Shown here: positions 28,101 to 35,722 of the stretch, one piece after another
How the letters are laid out: each line of letters opens with the position of its first letter
Numbering within the stretch: the first letter of the stretch is position 1
Virus record (IMG/VR): IMGVR_UViG_3300027708_000035
Coordinates: 55,429 to 119,428 of that record
DNA from: a virus
Length of the DNA: 64,000 bases
Reading direction: 5' to 3' (one strand)
Translations under genes and position numbers: made by a program
The notes under the pieces: generated by a model
Database searches by the model: none
What the model was told of the DNA's origin: nothing
What the model saw: only the letters and a program-made list of their open reading frames with translations

Positions 28101-31100
28101 TTATATTCCATTATACGACATAATATATAGAGAACTAGGAACAATTCAACTGCTTGACACGTTGTGGGATTATACAAAGGGAAAATATCTATATGATGCA
28201 GCATCAATTGAAGAAACTCCGTATAATCAAATTCCTGATCAAGAACTGTACTATATTCTTTTAGCATTAAAAAATAATATTTTTATTAATGATTTAAAAG
28301 TTAATTGGAACTTATTCTTTTTTGCTGCGGTTAAATTTGCACTAACGGAACAAAAATTATTAGACTGGGCATTTAAAACTTCTTTTATTAATGTGTCAAA
28401 TAATATAGGATCACTGGATCAGCCGTCTGTTTATAAATTAAACAATGAATCTTACTTTGAAGAATATATAAAAGAAGTAAAACCTTATCATACCAAGATA
28501 CGTAGTTATACTTCAATATATAGTCATGTTGACGGTCAAACATCTGAAGGCTTTAACCTTAACATTACAGATTTTGATTTACCTGCATATGTTAATACTT
28601 TGACTAATTCTTTAACAACTGTCAATGTTGGCGATCCTATATTAATGAATTATCCATGGAAAAATTGGAACGATAATTATAAATTATTTGTTGGTTCAAT
28701 TGAAGTAGGATACACCGGATCGGGATATAGTGAAAGACCCACGGTCGTAATTACCACGGCTCCTGGAGATTCTGGATCAGGTGCCGAAGCTGAAGCGTAC
28801 ATTAGAAATGGAAAAGTTTATAAAGTAATTGTAACCAACCCAGGAAGCGGGTACACTGCTACTCCTCTTGCAACTATTGTAGGCGGTGGTTCTGTCATTG
28901 ATGTAGCAAGGGTATCTGTAATAATGGATAACATTAATACAAGAAAAAATCTTATTGGTATTAAGTTTGATAGAACTTCTTCATCGGGTGACTTAATCGA
29001 TCTAACAGTGACTGATGAATTTTTATGCGACGGAACAACCAACAAATTTACATTAACTTGGCTTGCTAGCCCGGATAAAAAAACAATTACACCTTTAGTA
29101 GATGGAAAATTGGTATATAGTGCTGATTATACAATTGAATATTATCAGATAAAAGTTGAAAAAGATGGTATCAATATTCCCGCAGCATTCCCTAGAAATT
29201 CCTGGGAAGGTGAAAGAATGATCGATCACCGATACAAATACTTTAATACTATTACGCCTAATAACTTGCCCGATAATATTAGACATTATGCCAAATTTGT
29301 ATTTTTAAATCAGATTCCTAATTTTGAACAAGTTTTTAAAATTACCTATAACAAAAATATTGACCTATATAATGCTGTAGATAGAATTAACAAAATGTAT
29401 AATCCCACAGATTTGATGCCAGGTAAAGAATTACCGTTGCTAATGGACGGCATTGAATATTCCGGAACACAAATCCAAGGATTAAAGTTTGAACAAACAC
29501 CTAACTGGGATAGCACTGGCACAGGGTTTGACTCTGCGCCCTGGGGAGATACTCTTAGTTCTTATACTAAAACACAATTACTCCAAGATTTATATTTCCC
29601 CACCCAGGCTTTTTCTGTAGCATCTATTGACGGAATTTTTCCAGGACAATCAATTGGATTTGCTGGTACCTCAACATATAATCAAATTTTTAAACCTGGA
29701 ACTGTAGTTACAGGTGTGAACCGTCCACTTCCAGAACGCAAAGATGGTATCGTGTATATAAGTACATTAGATCGAGTCGATACACAAATTTTTTATGCTT
29801 GGTCTACTGGTACCGCCAAAGGTTCTACTATAACTATAGAAACTAAAGATCCTTTCCGTACTGCAATTTCAAAAGGAGATCGAGTTAAAATTTACGGCGT
29901 AAACAGTCTTGCCGGATATGGAATTGAAACTATATACTTTGTTAGAGGAAGCAGACCTGTAGTTAATACCTACACAGATATTCCTTCAGTTTCAGTAATA
30001 ATTGCCCCTCCAGATTTTCCTGGCGGCATTCAAGCTACTGCTGTTCCGCTATTTGATGGAAATACTGCCACAATTATACAAGTTACCAACCCGGGAATGG
30101 GATATAGTATTCCTCCTAATATGTACCTGAGCGGCCCCCTTAAGTCGTATGGTAGCATTGCTGGTAGTTTGGACCCTGGATATAATCAATTTGCATATGT
30201 TGAAGCAGCTACAACTAATCAAATTCAATTTAAATCTCAATTTACTTTAAGCAGCACGGCAACTGTTCTCCCGCTCATGCCACTCAGTGGCCGTTTTCCA
30301 TATTTTGATCTATTAAGTGAAAATGTGAGCTATGTTAATAGCAAAAATAAATTAATTGATCACACAGTTACTACTTTTGATAGCAGTACACATTTGGTTG
30401 TAAATATCCTTGCTACTGTTGAGCAGACCGCCCGTGCTTCTGTGTATCTAAACTCTACTGAAGTATTGTCAACAAGTACTGATACAGTGTGGTATAGTGT
30501 AACAAATTCAGTTGACGGTTATAATAGATCAATTGTATCTGTACAAAATGCAACCGGTGCAATTTTATCTGGGACTGTAGATGTTAAATTATATGATTTT
30601 ACTGAAATAGAATTTTATAGTTATAATACTGAATATAGTAATTTAGATTCTTTAATTAGTGGTTCCTATATACAAGATAATTTTAATGGATACAAAGCAG
30701 AAGATATTAGAATTGATGGTAATAATTTCTTAAATGAAATAGATAGTCACGCACCAGAAGAATGTGTTCCAGGCTATGTAAGAGACTCTCTAGGAATTAA
30801 TGTCTATACTGTGGGAACTCCTTCTTCTCCGTTGGTACAATCTGGTGTGTTTACTGCAATTACTAATGTTCCTACTAGAGCCAAACTAACTTATGTTCCA
30901 GCAACTCCTGCTGGATTTTTAGTGTATGCAAATGGAATAACTTATACCAGAGTGGACAACGAAGGTGCATTTAGTTCATCTACTCAGTATGCTATTTTTG
31001 GAAATGAAATTATTGTTCCTGCACAACTGGCTATAACAAAAATTGGATATACTTTCATCACTGTGGGATCTGATGTTAAAATGGATAGTAGTTTTATAGC

Positions 31101-33159
31101 AGTTGACATTTCTACAATTGAAGGTACAGGCACTGCAATGGTATCTAGTTTATTGATGATAGACGATGTCAAGAGTGTTTATGTTCTTGCAAACGGACAT
31201 CCGGTTCCTCTACTCCTTCCAGGATATAATTATGGATATACTTTGGAACCAGTTAGCCTAGTTAACAATCGAGCTTCTGTAAAAATTTATGGATTAAATT
31301 CAGGATCTTATACATTCGAAGCATGGTTCTTTGATGCGGTATATCCTGTTTTTAACAGAGTATATGAACAATTTAATACAGTTTCTTCTTCTTCTTCTTC
31401 GATCACTAGTATGATACTAGCGATGCCTCCAACTATTATTGAACCACTAAGTGAAGAAATAATTGTTGAGAAAATAACTTCAACAGGAAGATACAGAATG
31501 CTTCCTCCGTGGGCGACTTACTATAAAATTCGATCTGGAATTACAACATTTGCAATTGATCCTAAAAACTCTCGTCCGAGCACATATAGTTTAGACAATG
31601 TCAAAGTATACCTAAATGGAAAAGAATTGCGTCCGGGATATGATTTCGCAGTTAATGTAATTAATGAAACTATAACAATCTTAGTACCAACAATCAGAAC
31701 TGGCGATGCTATTGCAATCACTCCAATGGTGGATTACGAATACACGGTTGCAGGCGATACATTGTATTTTTCATCGCCTATCTCTGATGCTACTATTAAG
31801 GTAACCACTTTTACCAATCACGATAATATGCTGATTAGAACAGAACGATTCAAAGGAAATTACTCTAGAAAATTTACATTAACACTTCCAGCAATCAATG
31901 AAAGCTATACATGGGTAACTGTTAACAACAAACCATTAATTGGTGGTTATGATTACATGTTACTCGATGATTATAAGACTATTGAATTGTCAGAATTTAT
32001 TGACGTGGGATTAACCGACGACATAGTGATAGTTACAGTAAATCCTCCGACCTTTGATGATAAAATTTTAGGATTTAGACTGTTCAATGATATGTTCAAT
32101 AGACAAGATTTTCACCGCATATCAAAATATTTTAGCACAGCTCTAACAGAGCCATTGACATATGATAGTGATAGAGTATTTGTTGAAGATGGAGACCACT
32201 TACTAGAACCTAATCCTGGATTAAACTTACCAGGTGTTGTTTATATCGATGGCGAGCGTATCGAATATTTGGAAAAAGATGGAAATGTGTTAAGTCAGTT
32301 GAGAAGAAGCACATTGGGCACAGGTCCTGCATTGTTCTCGGATATTGGTACAAAGGTTATCGATCAAAGTGTTAGGCAATCTATTCCTACAGTGTATCGT
32401 AATTTAGTACAACACATTCCTACGTCGACTGCTACTACATATATTATTAGTACAATAGGCAACACCGCTACTTTTTCAGTTAATACAACCACTAGCGTTG
32501 GAGCAGGAATTATACTATCCAACTTAGCTAATGCAGTTGATCAAGTTGAAGTTTATTATGGAGGACGCAGACTGAGAAAGACTTCTTTAGAAGTACATGA
32601 TAAATCTATATCTTATTATAATTCTCCAGAAAGTACAATAGTATATCCTCCAGAATTTAGTATTAATATGCCAAAGACTGTACTAGTTACTGAAATGGTA
32701 AATGGTGGCCATATACAGTATGGATCAGGTTGGGTGTTTCATGAAACTACAGAAACAATGAAGATACAACCGGGATGGATTATGCAGGATGCTAGCGGAC
32801 ACCGATATATAGTTGTTTATTCAGGACATAATGATCTATTTAATGGTTGGGGTGTTGGCTTTGCAGATGCAATTACTATAGCATGGCCATTAACTTTTAT
32901 TGAACCGACAAAAATTACATTAAATATTGCTGAAGAAATAAAAGCAGGTACAAGGATTACAATAGTACAAAGACAAGGCGAGTTCTGGGAAGATACTGCT
33001 TCGACTTCATTGTTATCAAGTACAGGAACACAGGCTACATTCTTACGTTTTAGAACAGCTGACTTACCTAATATATATTTCTATGGTGGAGATAACATGC
33101 TAACTGAAGAAAGCAATGCGCTAACAGACGAAAACGGAGAACCTTTACAAGGATATTAA
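19186..33159 (+). CDS. Giant virion protein at the gp7 position, with FG-GAP repeats
   Basis: A 4657-residue uninterrupted frame. The N-terminus (KSVNLLPEYIRTDKNSKFLS; DKLVNYTSYYWLPVGP) matches large baseplate wedge proteins that follow gp6 in aquatic T4-like phages, so it likely takes the place of gp7 and perhaps neighbouring wedge or fibre proteins. Residues about 1950-2410 contain FG-GAP-type repeats (FGSSIYAND...VSAPG; FGHSIYINQ; FGYDIAFSES; FGHSISISKD), expected to form a beta-propeller. Further on, five NPGSGY-type units and several V-x-L-N-G-K-x-L...DY domains recur. These are surface-binding style modules. Tail attachment or receptor contact is inferred. At 14 kb it is by far the largest gene here and fills over a fifth of the window. 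Confidence 0.75.
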   Translation: MADIKKSVNLLPEYIRTDKNSKFLSSTIDQLIQTPQVERVDGYIGSKITPNYRPAVDSYLEDSSPLRKNYSLEPAIVFKDQLGNITDAVAYNDLINELGIQGSKTNNLDTLLKSKFYSYDPLIDWDKLVNYTSYYWLPVGPTVIFLKSDNINDIIGSPSYIMSNGYPLSNGMKISISNVEYIVEGVGQSIKLIDFSLLTSSARIATGFDETFDSINFDNYPFDAGGDKRLPVEPDYITINRASKDLNPWSRYNRWFHRDIIEATANINNVPALYPLGARAKRPIVEFRPNLQLYNFGKVGNQNIDVIDNSVRDAFVEVDGSPGFYVDGTLLQKGNRVIFNADLNDAVRGRIFEIDINSAGEIPLLRLIPAADAIPSDHNSISINSGNEFYGTSWYFDATNIKWIYAQQHDKVNQPPLFDLFTADGTSFTKSLEINNFTGTKLFGYELGTVYDKVLKFSLKYQNSIGLGSYLFKNYFMTDTISVISNNASTTISAAVTYLKLDNELINVWVEASDYQIPIIEIQTIAEQTNTLTLTCLDKPIVTTDLTVEVYKNGKKLSSIISATSAEITITTDTLYINDVIVIKVFTTQQPNLNGYYETPIGLTNNPLNGTFSSMTLSELGDHLSSMVSKIPAYTGSNLRDLVNYTKNGTRLIVNANPISFAQIFLGKKEHNLVDAIRQAGDHYSQFKMNFLRSLIAIDNQASPIDAVDSILTNLNRAKDIKSMYQRSDMLGYGQNKTVRTFTVRDINNVEYPIGFEFDLTRLSFKAVNVYLNNVQQSYGVDYTFSYINGSVIFLTDLLVNDVISINCYPNTLGSYVPPTPSKLGLYPATVPEIYTDTSYVVPTLCIKGHDGSIIKAYGDYRDAIILEFEQRIFNNIKVQYNSKLFDIIAIQPGAFRNTKYSVEDLNSILISDFSRWAGINNVDVKTNSTFDSGNSKTWNFKGSIDKWFNSEVTGTSKNLFRYFYDTQRPDIRPWEMLGLTTKPIWWENIYGPAPYTSANTVMWSDIELGYNASTGTFDTNYVRQGLSNIIPVDALGNLKSPELFLVSASNYQDKLASWKFGDMGPAENAWRNSSAWPFALISTAALLDPTNFCSTLYDTSRTTINPLGQVTYTTTGLYLDPRKLVIEGDADSMIAGYGSYVIEKGNQKDQNYINVLKQDLTYLESNLFHKLGGFASKEKLQITIDSIDPASTSPGVVLPPEDYSLILNVSNPIKTARISGIIVQRSNGNFVIKGYDVANPYFKIFNPISNAATGAVKVGGVSEEFSDWSNVVNNGNSGLSSVDLTSASGPTTRYYKQGQLIRYGNKFYRVKVGHVAESTFDPTLYVPLPGLPIVGGAEAKLASSFEKTITQIPYGTELSTVQEVYNIIVGYGAYLEAEGFIFDEFSTDLNEMLNWKFTGKEFLYWTTQNWAENNLITLSPFANYIKYSFPNSVADDINSSKYEYSLLKADGKPYPINSFTMSREDTVCIIKTTDPNEGLFFATINSVQKEHAMVFKNYTMFNDIIYDVETGYKQQRIKLSGFRTKNWNGDLFSPGFVFDNVKIIDWSASGTYLPGTVVRYNGRYYEALAKVSASPTFNFTEWDQLASKPIPQLLPNFDYKINQFEDFYSLDIDNFDFGQQRLAQHLTGYTPRTYLDNIFTNSISQYKFYQGFIKDKGTKNALDKLSKAAQNTNKGNITFKEEWAFRVGQYGSYNSFNEIEFPLTEGTALENPYIVKFTDSIPTVTAPLVNYVTSASLLLTPNNYVPSNTFDSYKGTWEDNNLKLTTAGYVRLDDITSTAYNKNSLLDIANNHILKEGDTIWLGFLENGDWTVYRYVKQLAEITGVYVSAPGSEITFVTDSYHNLTAGDIVSIVRFNQQVNGVYVVTSISELNQFTVSSTLTTIENAELLNYGSLFTFSSARYNNLDELSTITDLLKLNSGDKVWIDTGIDGKWQVYEKIKNYSPTVNAASTASLGQQFGSSIYANDNSDVMLVSAPGWRLENAFNWGRIKVYNKINNVWSRQYDYILNSSSKQYCSSTSSTQFGYSLQYDINKKLYIAGAPDATFVRSTTIGTGTVILSTGSGEIKSFVKEGLVKINSRDEEFGVINVDLVLVNPYGTTADTAANSRFGHSIYINQVSTGSTTMLVSAPGTASFNGPGSVYAYKITAITNTITNVTTATVKGFTLTNTVPLVVSTSSISLSAGNQWGYKVAGTLNGTTIAISAPGYFTSTGVVQLFDINLTHTQTINSPFGVNSKFGYDIAFSESKKYLLISAPETKSTNDPYGKVVIYTLTNGMYVLNQIISNPLPTNDLKFGHSISISKDELTIAISALGKNRSKKQVYDASINVGQTTFDGDSTKFFESVEDAGTVYVYNKIGNYFIQADELNDTVILKGSRYGNSVVATNHEVIIGAPTSQQYSASPLISDESKLYIFNKIDITSGSWKILREQEDTVDVSSINRVALIDTLKEEIVNYLDVVDPVKGKIAGIAEQELKYKAAFDPATYSIGLASTIVNNETNWLDEHIGDLWWDLSTAKYMWYEQGNEIFRKNNWGRMFPGATIDVYEWVKSDMLPSEWAAVADTNNGLTKGISGQPKYPDNSIISVKQVFNNVTGSFENVYYFWVKNKLTLPNNNRRLSSYQVASYIADPTANGLKFIEIISPNAVAFANVQSMLVGNRINASISTDANSIIPKHTEWLLLNEGDHTNVPNTLLEKKLFDSLLGHDSLGNVVPSTNLTYRNRYGIGIRPQQTFFKDRLAALRNLISFINSVFVKNRIVGNYSFENLNKKEELPALYSYEYDQIVEDLDALNEIYTVRYVQAELECYAENGKVKNVIITNPGFGYSIAPKINIISSSLTPAEITTTIDTQGRVISVTIINPGSGYTDINVQTTVRPHTVIVQTNSDINGKWSKHTFDYVFRTWIKTQTQKYDTTKFWTAVDWVSSEFDSYKSLTYTISNLSELGSLTSITDGEYVKVKNIGDGRYAILKKVNGLGNYIPLYDIIYRELGTIQLLDTLWDYTKGKYLYDAASIEETPYNQIPDQELYYILLALKNNIFINDLKVNWNLFFFAAVKFALTEQKLLDWAFKTSFINVSNNIGSLDQPSVYKLNNESYFEEYIKEVKPYHTKIRSYTSIYSHVDGQTSEGFNLNITDFDLPAYVNTLTNSLTTVNVGDPILMNYPWKNWNDNYKLFVGSIEVGYTGSGYSERPTVVITTAPGDSGSGAEAEAYIRNGKVYKVIVTNPGSGYTATPLATIVGGGSVIDVARVSVIMDNINTRKNLIGIKFDRTSSSGDLIDLTVTDEFLCDGTTNKFTLTWLASPDKKTITPLVDGKLVYSADYTIEYYQIKVEKDGINIPAAFPRNSWEGERMIDHRYKYFNTITPNNLPDNIRHYAKFVFLNQIPNFEQVFKITYNKNIDLYNAVDRINKMYNPTDLMPGKELPLLMDGIEYSGTQIQGLKFEQTPNWDSTGTGFDSAPWGDTLSSYTKTQLLQDLYFPTQAFSVASIDGIFPGQSIGFAGTSTYNQIFKPGTVVTGVNRPLPERKDGIVYISTLDRVDTQIFYAWSTGTAKGSTITIETKDPFRTAISKGDRVKIYGVNSLAGYGIETIYFVRGSRPVVNTYTDIPSVSVIIAPPDFPGGIQATAVPLFDGNTATIIQVTNPGMGYSIPPNMYLSGPLKSYGSIAGSLDPGYNQFAYVEAATTNQIQFKSQFTLSSTATVLPLMPLSGRFPYFDLLSENVSYVNSKNKLIDHTVTTFDSSTHLVVNILATVEQTARASVYLNSTEVLSTSTDTVWYSVTNSVDGYNRSIVSVQNATGAILSGTVDVKLYDFTEIEFYSYNTEYSNLDSLISGSYIQDNFNGYKAEDIRIDGNNFLNEIDSHAPEECVPGYVRDSLGINVYTVGTPSSPLVQSGVFTAITNVPTRAKLTYVPATPAGFLVYANGITYTRVDNEGAFSSSTQYAIFGNEIIVPAQLAITKIGYTFITVGSDVKMDSSFIAVDISTIEGTGTAMVSSLLMIDDVKSVYVLANGHPVPLLLPGYNYGYTLEPVSLVNNRASVKIYGLNSGSYTFEAWFFDAVYPVFNRVYEQFNTVSSSSSSITSMILAMPPTIIEPLSEEIIVEKITSTGRYRMLPPWATYYKIRSGITTFAIDPKNSRPSTYSLDNVKVYLNGKELRPGYDFAVNVINETITILVPTIRTGDAIAITPMVDYEYTVAGDTLYFSSPISDATIKVTTFTNHDNMLIRTERFKGNYSRKFTLTLPAINESYTWVTVNNKPLIGGYDYMLLDDYKTIELSEFIDVGLTDDIVIVTVNPPTFDDKILGFRLFNDMFNRQDFHRISKYFSTALTEPLTYDSDRVFVEDGDHLLEPNPGLNLPGVVYIDGERIEYLEKDGNVLSQLRRSTLGTGPALFSDIGTKVIDQSVRQSIPTVYRNLVQHIPTSTATTYIISTIGNTATFSVNTTTSVGAGIILSNLANAVDQVEVYYGGRRLRKTSLEVHDKSISYYNSPESTIVYPPEFSINMPKTVLVTEMVNGGHIQYGSGWVFHETTETMKIQPGWIMQDASGHRYIVVYSGHNDLFNGWGVGFADAITIAWPLTFIEPTKITLNIAEEIKAGTRITIVQRQGEFWEDTASTSLLSSTGTQATFLRFRTADLPNIYFYGGDNMLTEESNALTDENGEPLQGY
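25030..26400 (+). repeat. FG-GAP repeat region coding a predicted beta-propeller
   Basis: At least six repeats of about 60-70 residues inside the giant protein, each with an F/W-G-x-S or F-G-H-S start and an (V/I)-SAPG end: FGSSIYAND with LVSAPGW, FGHSIYI with LVSAPGT, WGYKVAG with ISAPGY, FGYDIAF with ISAPET, FGHSISI with ISALGK, YGNSVVA with IGAPTS. This is the integrin-alpha FG-GAP pattern; six or seven blades would close a propeller. Confidence 0.7.
27610..30130 (+). repeat. Repeated NPGSGY beta-motifs in giant protein
   Basis: Five copies of a short unit, (V/I)-x-(V/I)-T-N-P-G-x-G-Y followed by a Pro and beta strand: TNPGFGYSIAPKI (about 27630), INPGSGYTDI (about 27750), GYTGSGYSERPTVVI (about 28710), TNPGSGYTATPLATI (about 28835) and TNPGMGYSIPPNMYL (about 30085). 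Some occur in pairs. The motif recurs in other phage structural proteins; its function is unknown to me. Confidence 0.65.
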
Positions 33160-33160
33160 A

Positions 33161-34012
33161 ATGCCAAATATTACGCTATTACCAACTATTGCTGTCGCAA
33201 CAGATCTAACAACGTTTGTTGTAGTTGACAATAAACTTACGAAACGACTTACTTATCAAACTTTTAAAACTCAGCTTAAAACTGATTTAACCAATGATGG
33301 ATTTAAAGGACCCAAGGGAAATACCGGTACTAATGGAGTTAATGGAATTGACGGTATTGGGGTGCCAACAGGCGGTATTGCTGGACAAGTTTTATCAAAA
33401 CTTACAAATGCAAATTATACTACTACCTGGATCACACTGGCCGCCGTTTCGACAACGGGCAACTATTTGTCTTTAATTGGAAGTCCTGCTCCTTATACTG
33501 CAACCAGCATTGATTCATTTATCGATGTCGATACAACAACAGTACGCCCGACTAATGGTCAGGCCCTGGTATGGAGCACAAGTACTAATATGTGGAGACC
33601 GTTTACTGTTGGAACGGGTATAGGATTATCATCGAGGTCGTCGGTTGCAGCAATCACTGGATCAAGTTTAGCTACAAATCAAACTGGAAATTGTCAAGCA
33701 TCTGGATACAAGTCTTATCTATTGTCAAAAGTTGTTACTAACTATCCTGCATGGGTTAGAATATACACCGATGCTGCTAGTAGAACTGCCGATGCTGCTA
33801 GATCAGAAGGTAATGATCCGTTACCGGGCGCTGGCGTTATTGCAGAAGTTATTACTACCGCTACTGCATTAACACAATTAATTACTCCGGGAGTTGTCGG
33901 ATTTAATAATGATACTGTCACTACATCTACTATATATTTGGCAGTTACCAATAAAGACATCTCTTCAAGAGTTATAACTGTAACATTAAACTTATTACAA
34001 TTGGAAGCCTAA
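33161..34012 (+). CDS. Virion fibre protein with short collagen-like segment
   Basis: A 283-residue protein. The N-terminal 45 residues (VATDLTTFVVVDNKLTKRLT, YQTFKTQLK) look like an attachment domain. They are followed by a collagen-like run GPKGNTGTNGVNGIDGIG (six Gly-x-y triplets) that can trimerise, then a beta-rich region (GQALVWSTSTNMWRPFTVG) and a C-terminal domain. This architecture is usual in small tail or neck fibres. It lies 1 nt after the giant gene and 1 nt before the protease gene, so all three should be co-translated. Specific receptor function is unknown. Confidence 0.68.
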   Translation: MPNITLLPTIAVATDLTTFVVVDNKLTKRLTYQTFKTQLKTDLTNDGFKGPKGNTGTNGVNGIDGIGVPTGGIAGQVLSKLTNANYTTTWITLAAVSTTGNYLSLIGSPAPYTATSIDSFIDVDTTTVRPTNGQALVWSTSTNMWRPFTVGTGIGLSSRSSVAAITGSSLATNQTGNCQASGYKSYLLSKVVTNYPAWVRIYTDAASRTADAARSEGNDPLPGAGVIAEVITTATALTQLITPGVVGFNNDTVTTSTIYLAVTNKDISSRVITVTLNLLQLEA

Positions 34013-34013
34013 T

Positions 34014-35675
34014 ATGGAAACTTGCGAATATGTTGTAACTTTACACAAGCATGAGGACTTAGACTCATTCTATGAGGATATGGAAACTCCTGGTGGAAAT
34101 TTATATATTCCTGATAGAGCAGTCGAAGTTTTCAATAGACGACCAGTTAGCAGAAATACACATTATTTGTTAACTGAAGAAGAAGCCAATCAGATTAGAC
34201 ATGATCCTAGGGTTCTAGAAGTCGATCTATCAATTAAAGAACAGGGATTAATTTTAAGTCCAAGCTGGACAGAAGTAAGTATATACTGGAATAAATCCAA
34301 TTCAGTTGCAGATAATTACAAAAATTGGGGATTATTAAGATCAGTCGAGGGAGCAACTCGACCTAGTTGGGGATCTAACGGTGCTGTGTCATCAGTCACT
34401 GGAGAAATTAATGTAACTGCTAGCGGTAAAAATGTAGATGTTGTCATAGTAGACGGGCATATGAATCCTAATCACCCCGAGTTTGCAGTCAATAATGATG
34501 GTACAGGAGGATCTAGAGTAGTTCAGTATAATTGGTTCAATTTAAATCCTACAGTTACTGGAGGATCTGCGGGTACATATATCTATACTCCCTATGTTGA
34601 TCCAACTTATCCCGATACTAATGGAGATGGATATTCAGACAGAACAACCGATAACGATCACGGAACACACGTTGCTGGAATTACAGCAGGCAATACACAA
34701 GGTTGGGCCCATGATGCTAATATATATAATATAAGTCCGTATGCAAGCAGTCCTAGTGCATCTACAATTTATTTCATCGACTACGTCAAAGTGTGGCATC
34801 AAAATAAATTGCCCAACCCAATAACTGGTATTAAAAATCCAACCGTTACAAATCACAGTTACGGATTAACTGGAAAAGTTGCAATTACTTCAATTACTTC
34901 TGTTAGAATAAATGGAACAATTATAAATGGTCCATTTACAAGTTTGCAATTAAGTAACTACGGAATATACAATACTGGTGGTTATGCGTATCCTTCAGTA
35001 AGGAATACTTCAATAGAACAAGATTTAATTGATCTTATGGCCGCCGGAGTAATAGTTGTAGGCGCCGCCGGAAATCAGTTTAGCAAGGTAAGCAATTACA
35101 GCGCAACTGTTACTGATGATTACAATAATTATTTTGCCGTTGGGTCCTTTATATATTATTATTTGCGTGGATCAATTACAGCAGTACTTGGTGCAATTTG
35201 CGTAGGATGTGTCGGATCAACTGTTAATGAAGCTAAGGCATCGTTTAGTAACTGCGGCCCTAGGGTAGATCTTTATGCTCCCGGTAGTTATATAATGAGT
35301 TCTGTAAATTCAACCATTAACGCATTCTCAAATGATGTTAGAAATACTGCGTATTATATTTCTAAAAAATCTGGAACATCCATGGCTAGTCCTCAGGTCG
35401 CAGGTGTGGTTGCCTGCGTTGCTGAAACCTGGCCTACAATGAAACAAAGTCAAATATCTACATATATACAATCCCACTCTACAAAAAATCAAATTACAGC
35501 AGGAACTGGCGGCGCAACTGATTATACCGATCTTCAAGGATCGGAAAATAGATATCTCTATTTTTATAAAGAACGCCAAATTTTTGGACAAATTGGACCT
35601 AAAATAAATTTAGGCAATCGACCTACCCAAGGACAGACTTGGCCTAGACCTAAGATTTACCGTTATGGAAGATAA
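34014..35675 (+). CDS. Subtilisin-like serine protease (S8) in the structural operon
   Basis: A 553-residue subtilase with every catalytic element: Asp147 in VVIVDGHM, His216 in DNDHGTHVAGITAG, oxyanion Asn354 in GAAGNQ and Ser456 in SGTSMASPQVAG. Residues 1-72 (CEYVVTLHKHEDLDSFY, ending DPRVLEVDLS) look like an inhibitor I9 propeptide. There is no signal peptide. It lies 1 nt after a fibre gene in the tail and fibre operon, which suggests a virion component or an assembly protease, possibly cutting neighbouring large proteins or host surface proteins. The C-terminal 50 residues (GPKINLGNRPTQGQTWPRPK) are outside the protease fold and may anchor it to the particle. Confidence 0.9.
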   Translation: METCEYVVTLHKHEDLDSFYEDMETPGGNLYIPDRAVEVFNRRPVSRNTHYLLTEEEANQIRHDPRVLEVDLSIKEQGLILSPSWTEVSIYWNKSNSVADNYKNWGLLRSVEGATRPSWGSNGAVSSVTGEINVTASGKNVDVVIVDGHMNPNHPEFAVNNDGTGGSRVVQYNWFNLNPTVTGGSAGTYIYTPYVDPTYPDTNGDGYSDRTTDNDHGTHVAGITAGNTQGWAHDANIYNISPYASSPSASTIYFIDYVKVWHQNKLPNPITGIKNPTVTNHSYGLTGKVAITSITSVRINGTIINGPFTSLQLSNYGIYNTGGYAYPSVRNTSIEQDLIDLMAAGVIVVGAAGNQFSKVSNYSATVTDDYNNYFAVGSFIYYYLRGSITAVLGAICVGCVGSTVNEAKASFSNCGPRVDLYAPGSYIMSSVNSTINAFSNDVRNTAYYISKKSGTSMASPQVAGVVACVAETWPTMKQSQISTYIQSHSTKNQITAGTGGATDYTDLQGSENRYLYFYKERQIFGQIGPKINLGNRPTQGQTWPRPKIYRYGR

Positions 35676-35694
35676 CATGCTAATAAATTATATG

Positions 35695-35702
35695 GATAAA
35701 TA
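35695..35702 (+). promoter_or_regulatory. Candidate late promoter GATAAATA
   Basis: GATAAATA ends 5 nt before the ATG at 35708. With T4-type spacing, transcription would begin at that ATG, so the ATG at 35723, which has GGAAG 8 nt upstream, is the more probable start of the next gene. Confidence 0.5.
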
Positions 35703-35722
35703 TCATTATGGAAGATAAAAAT

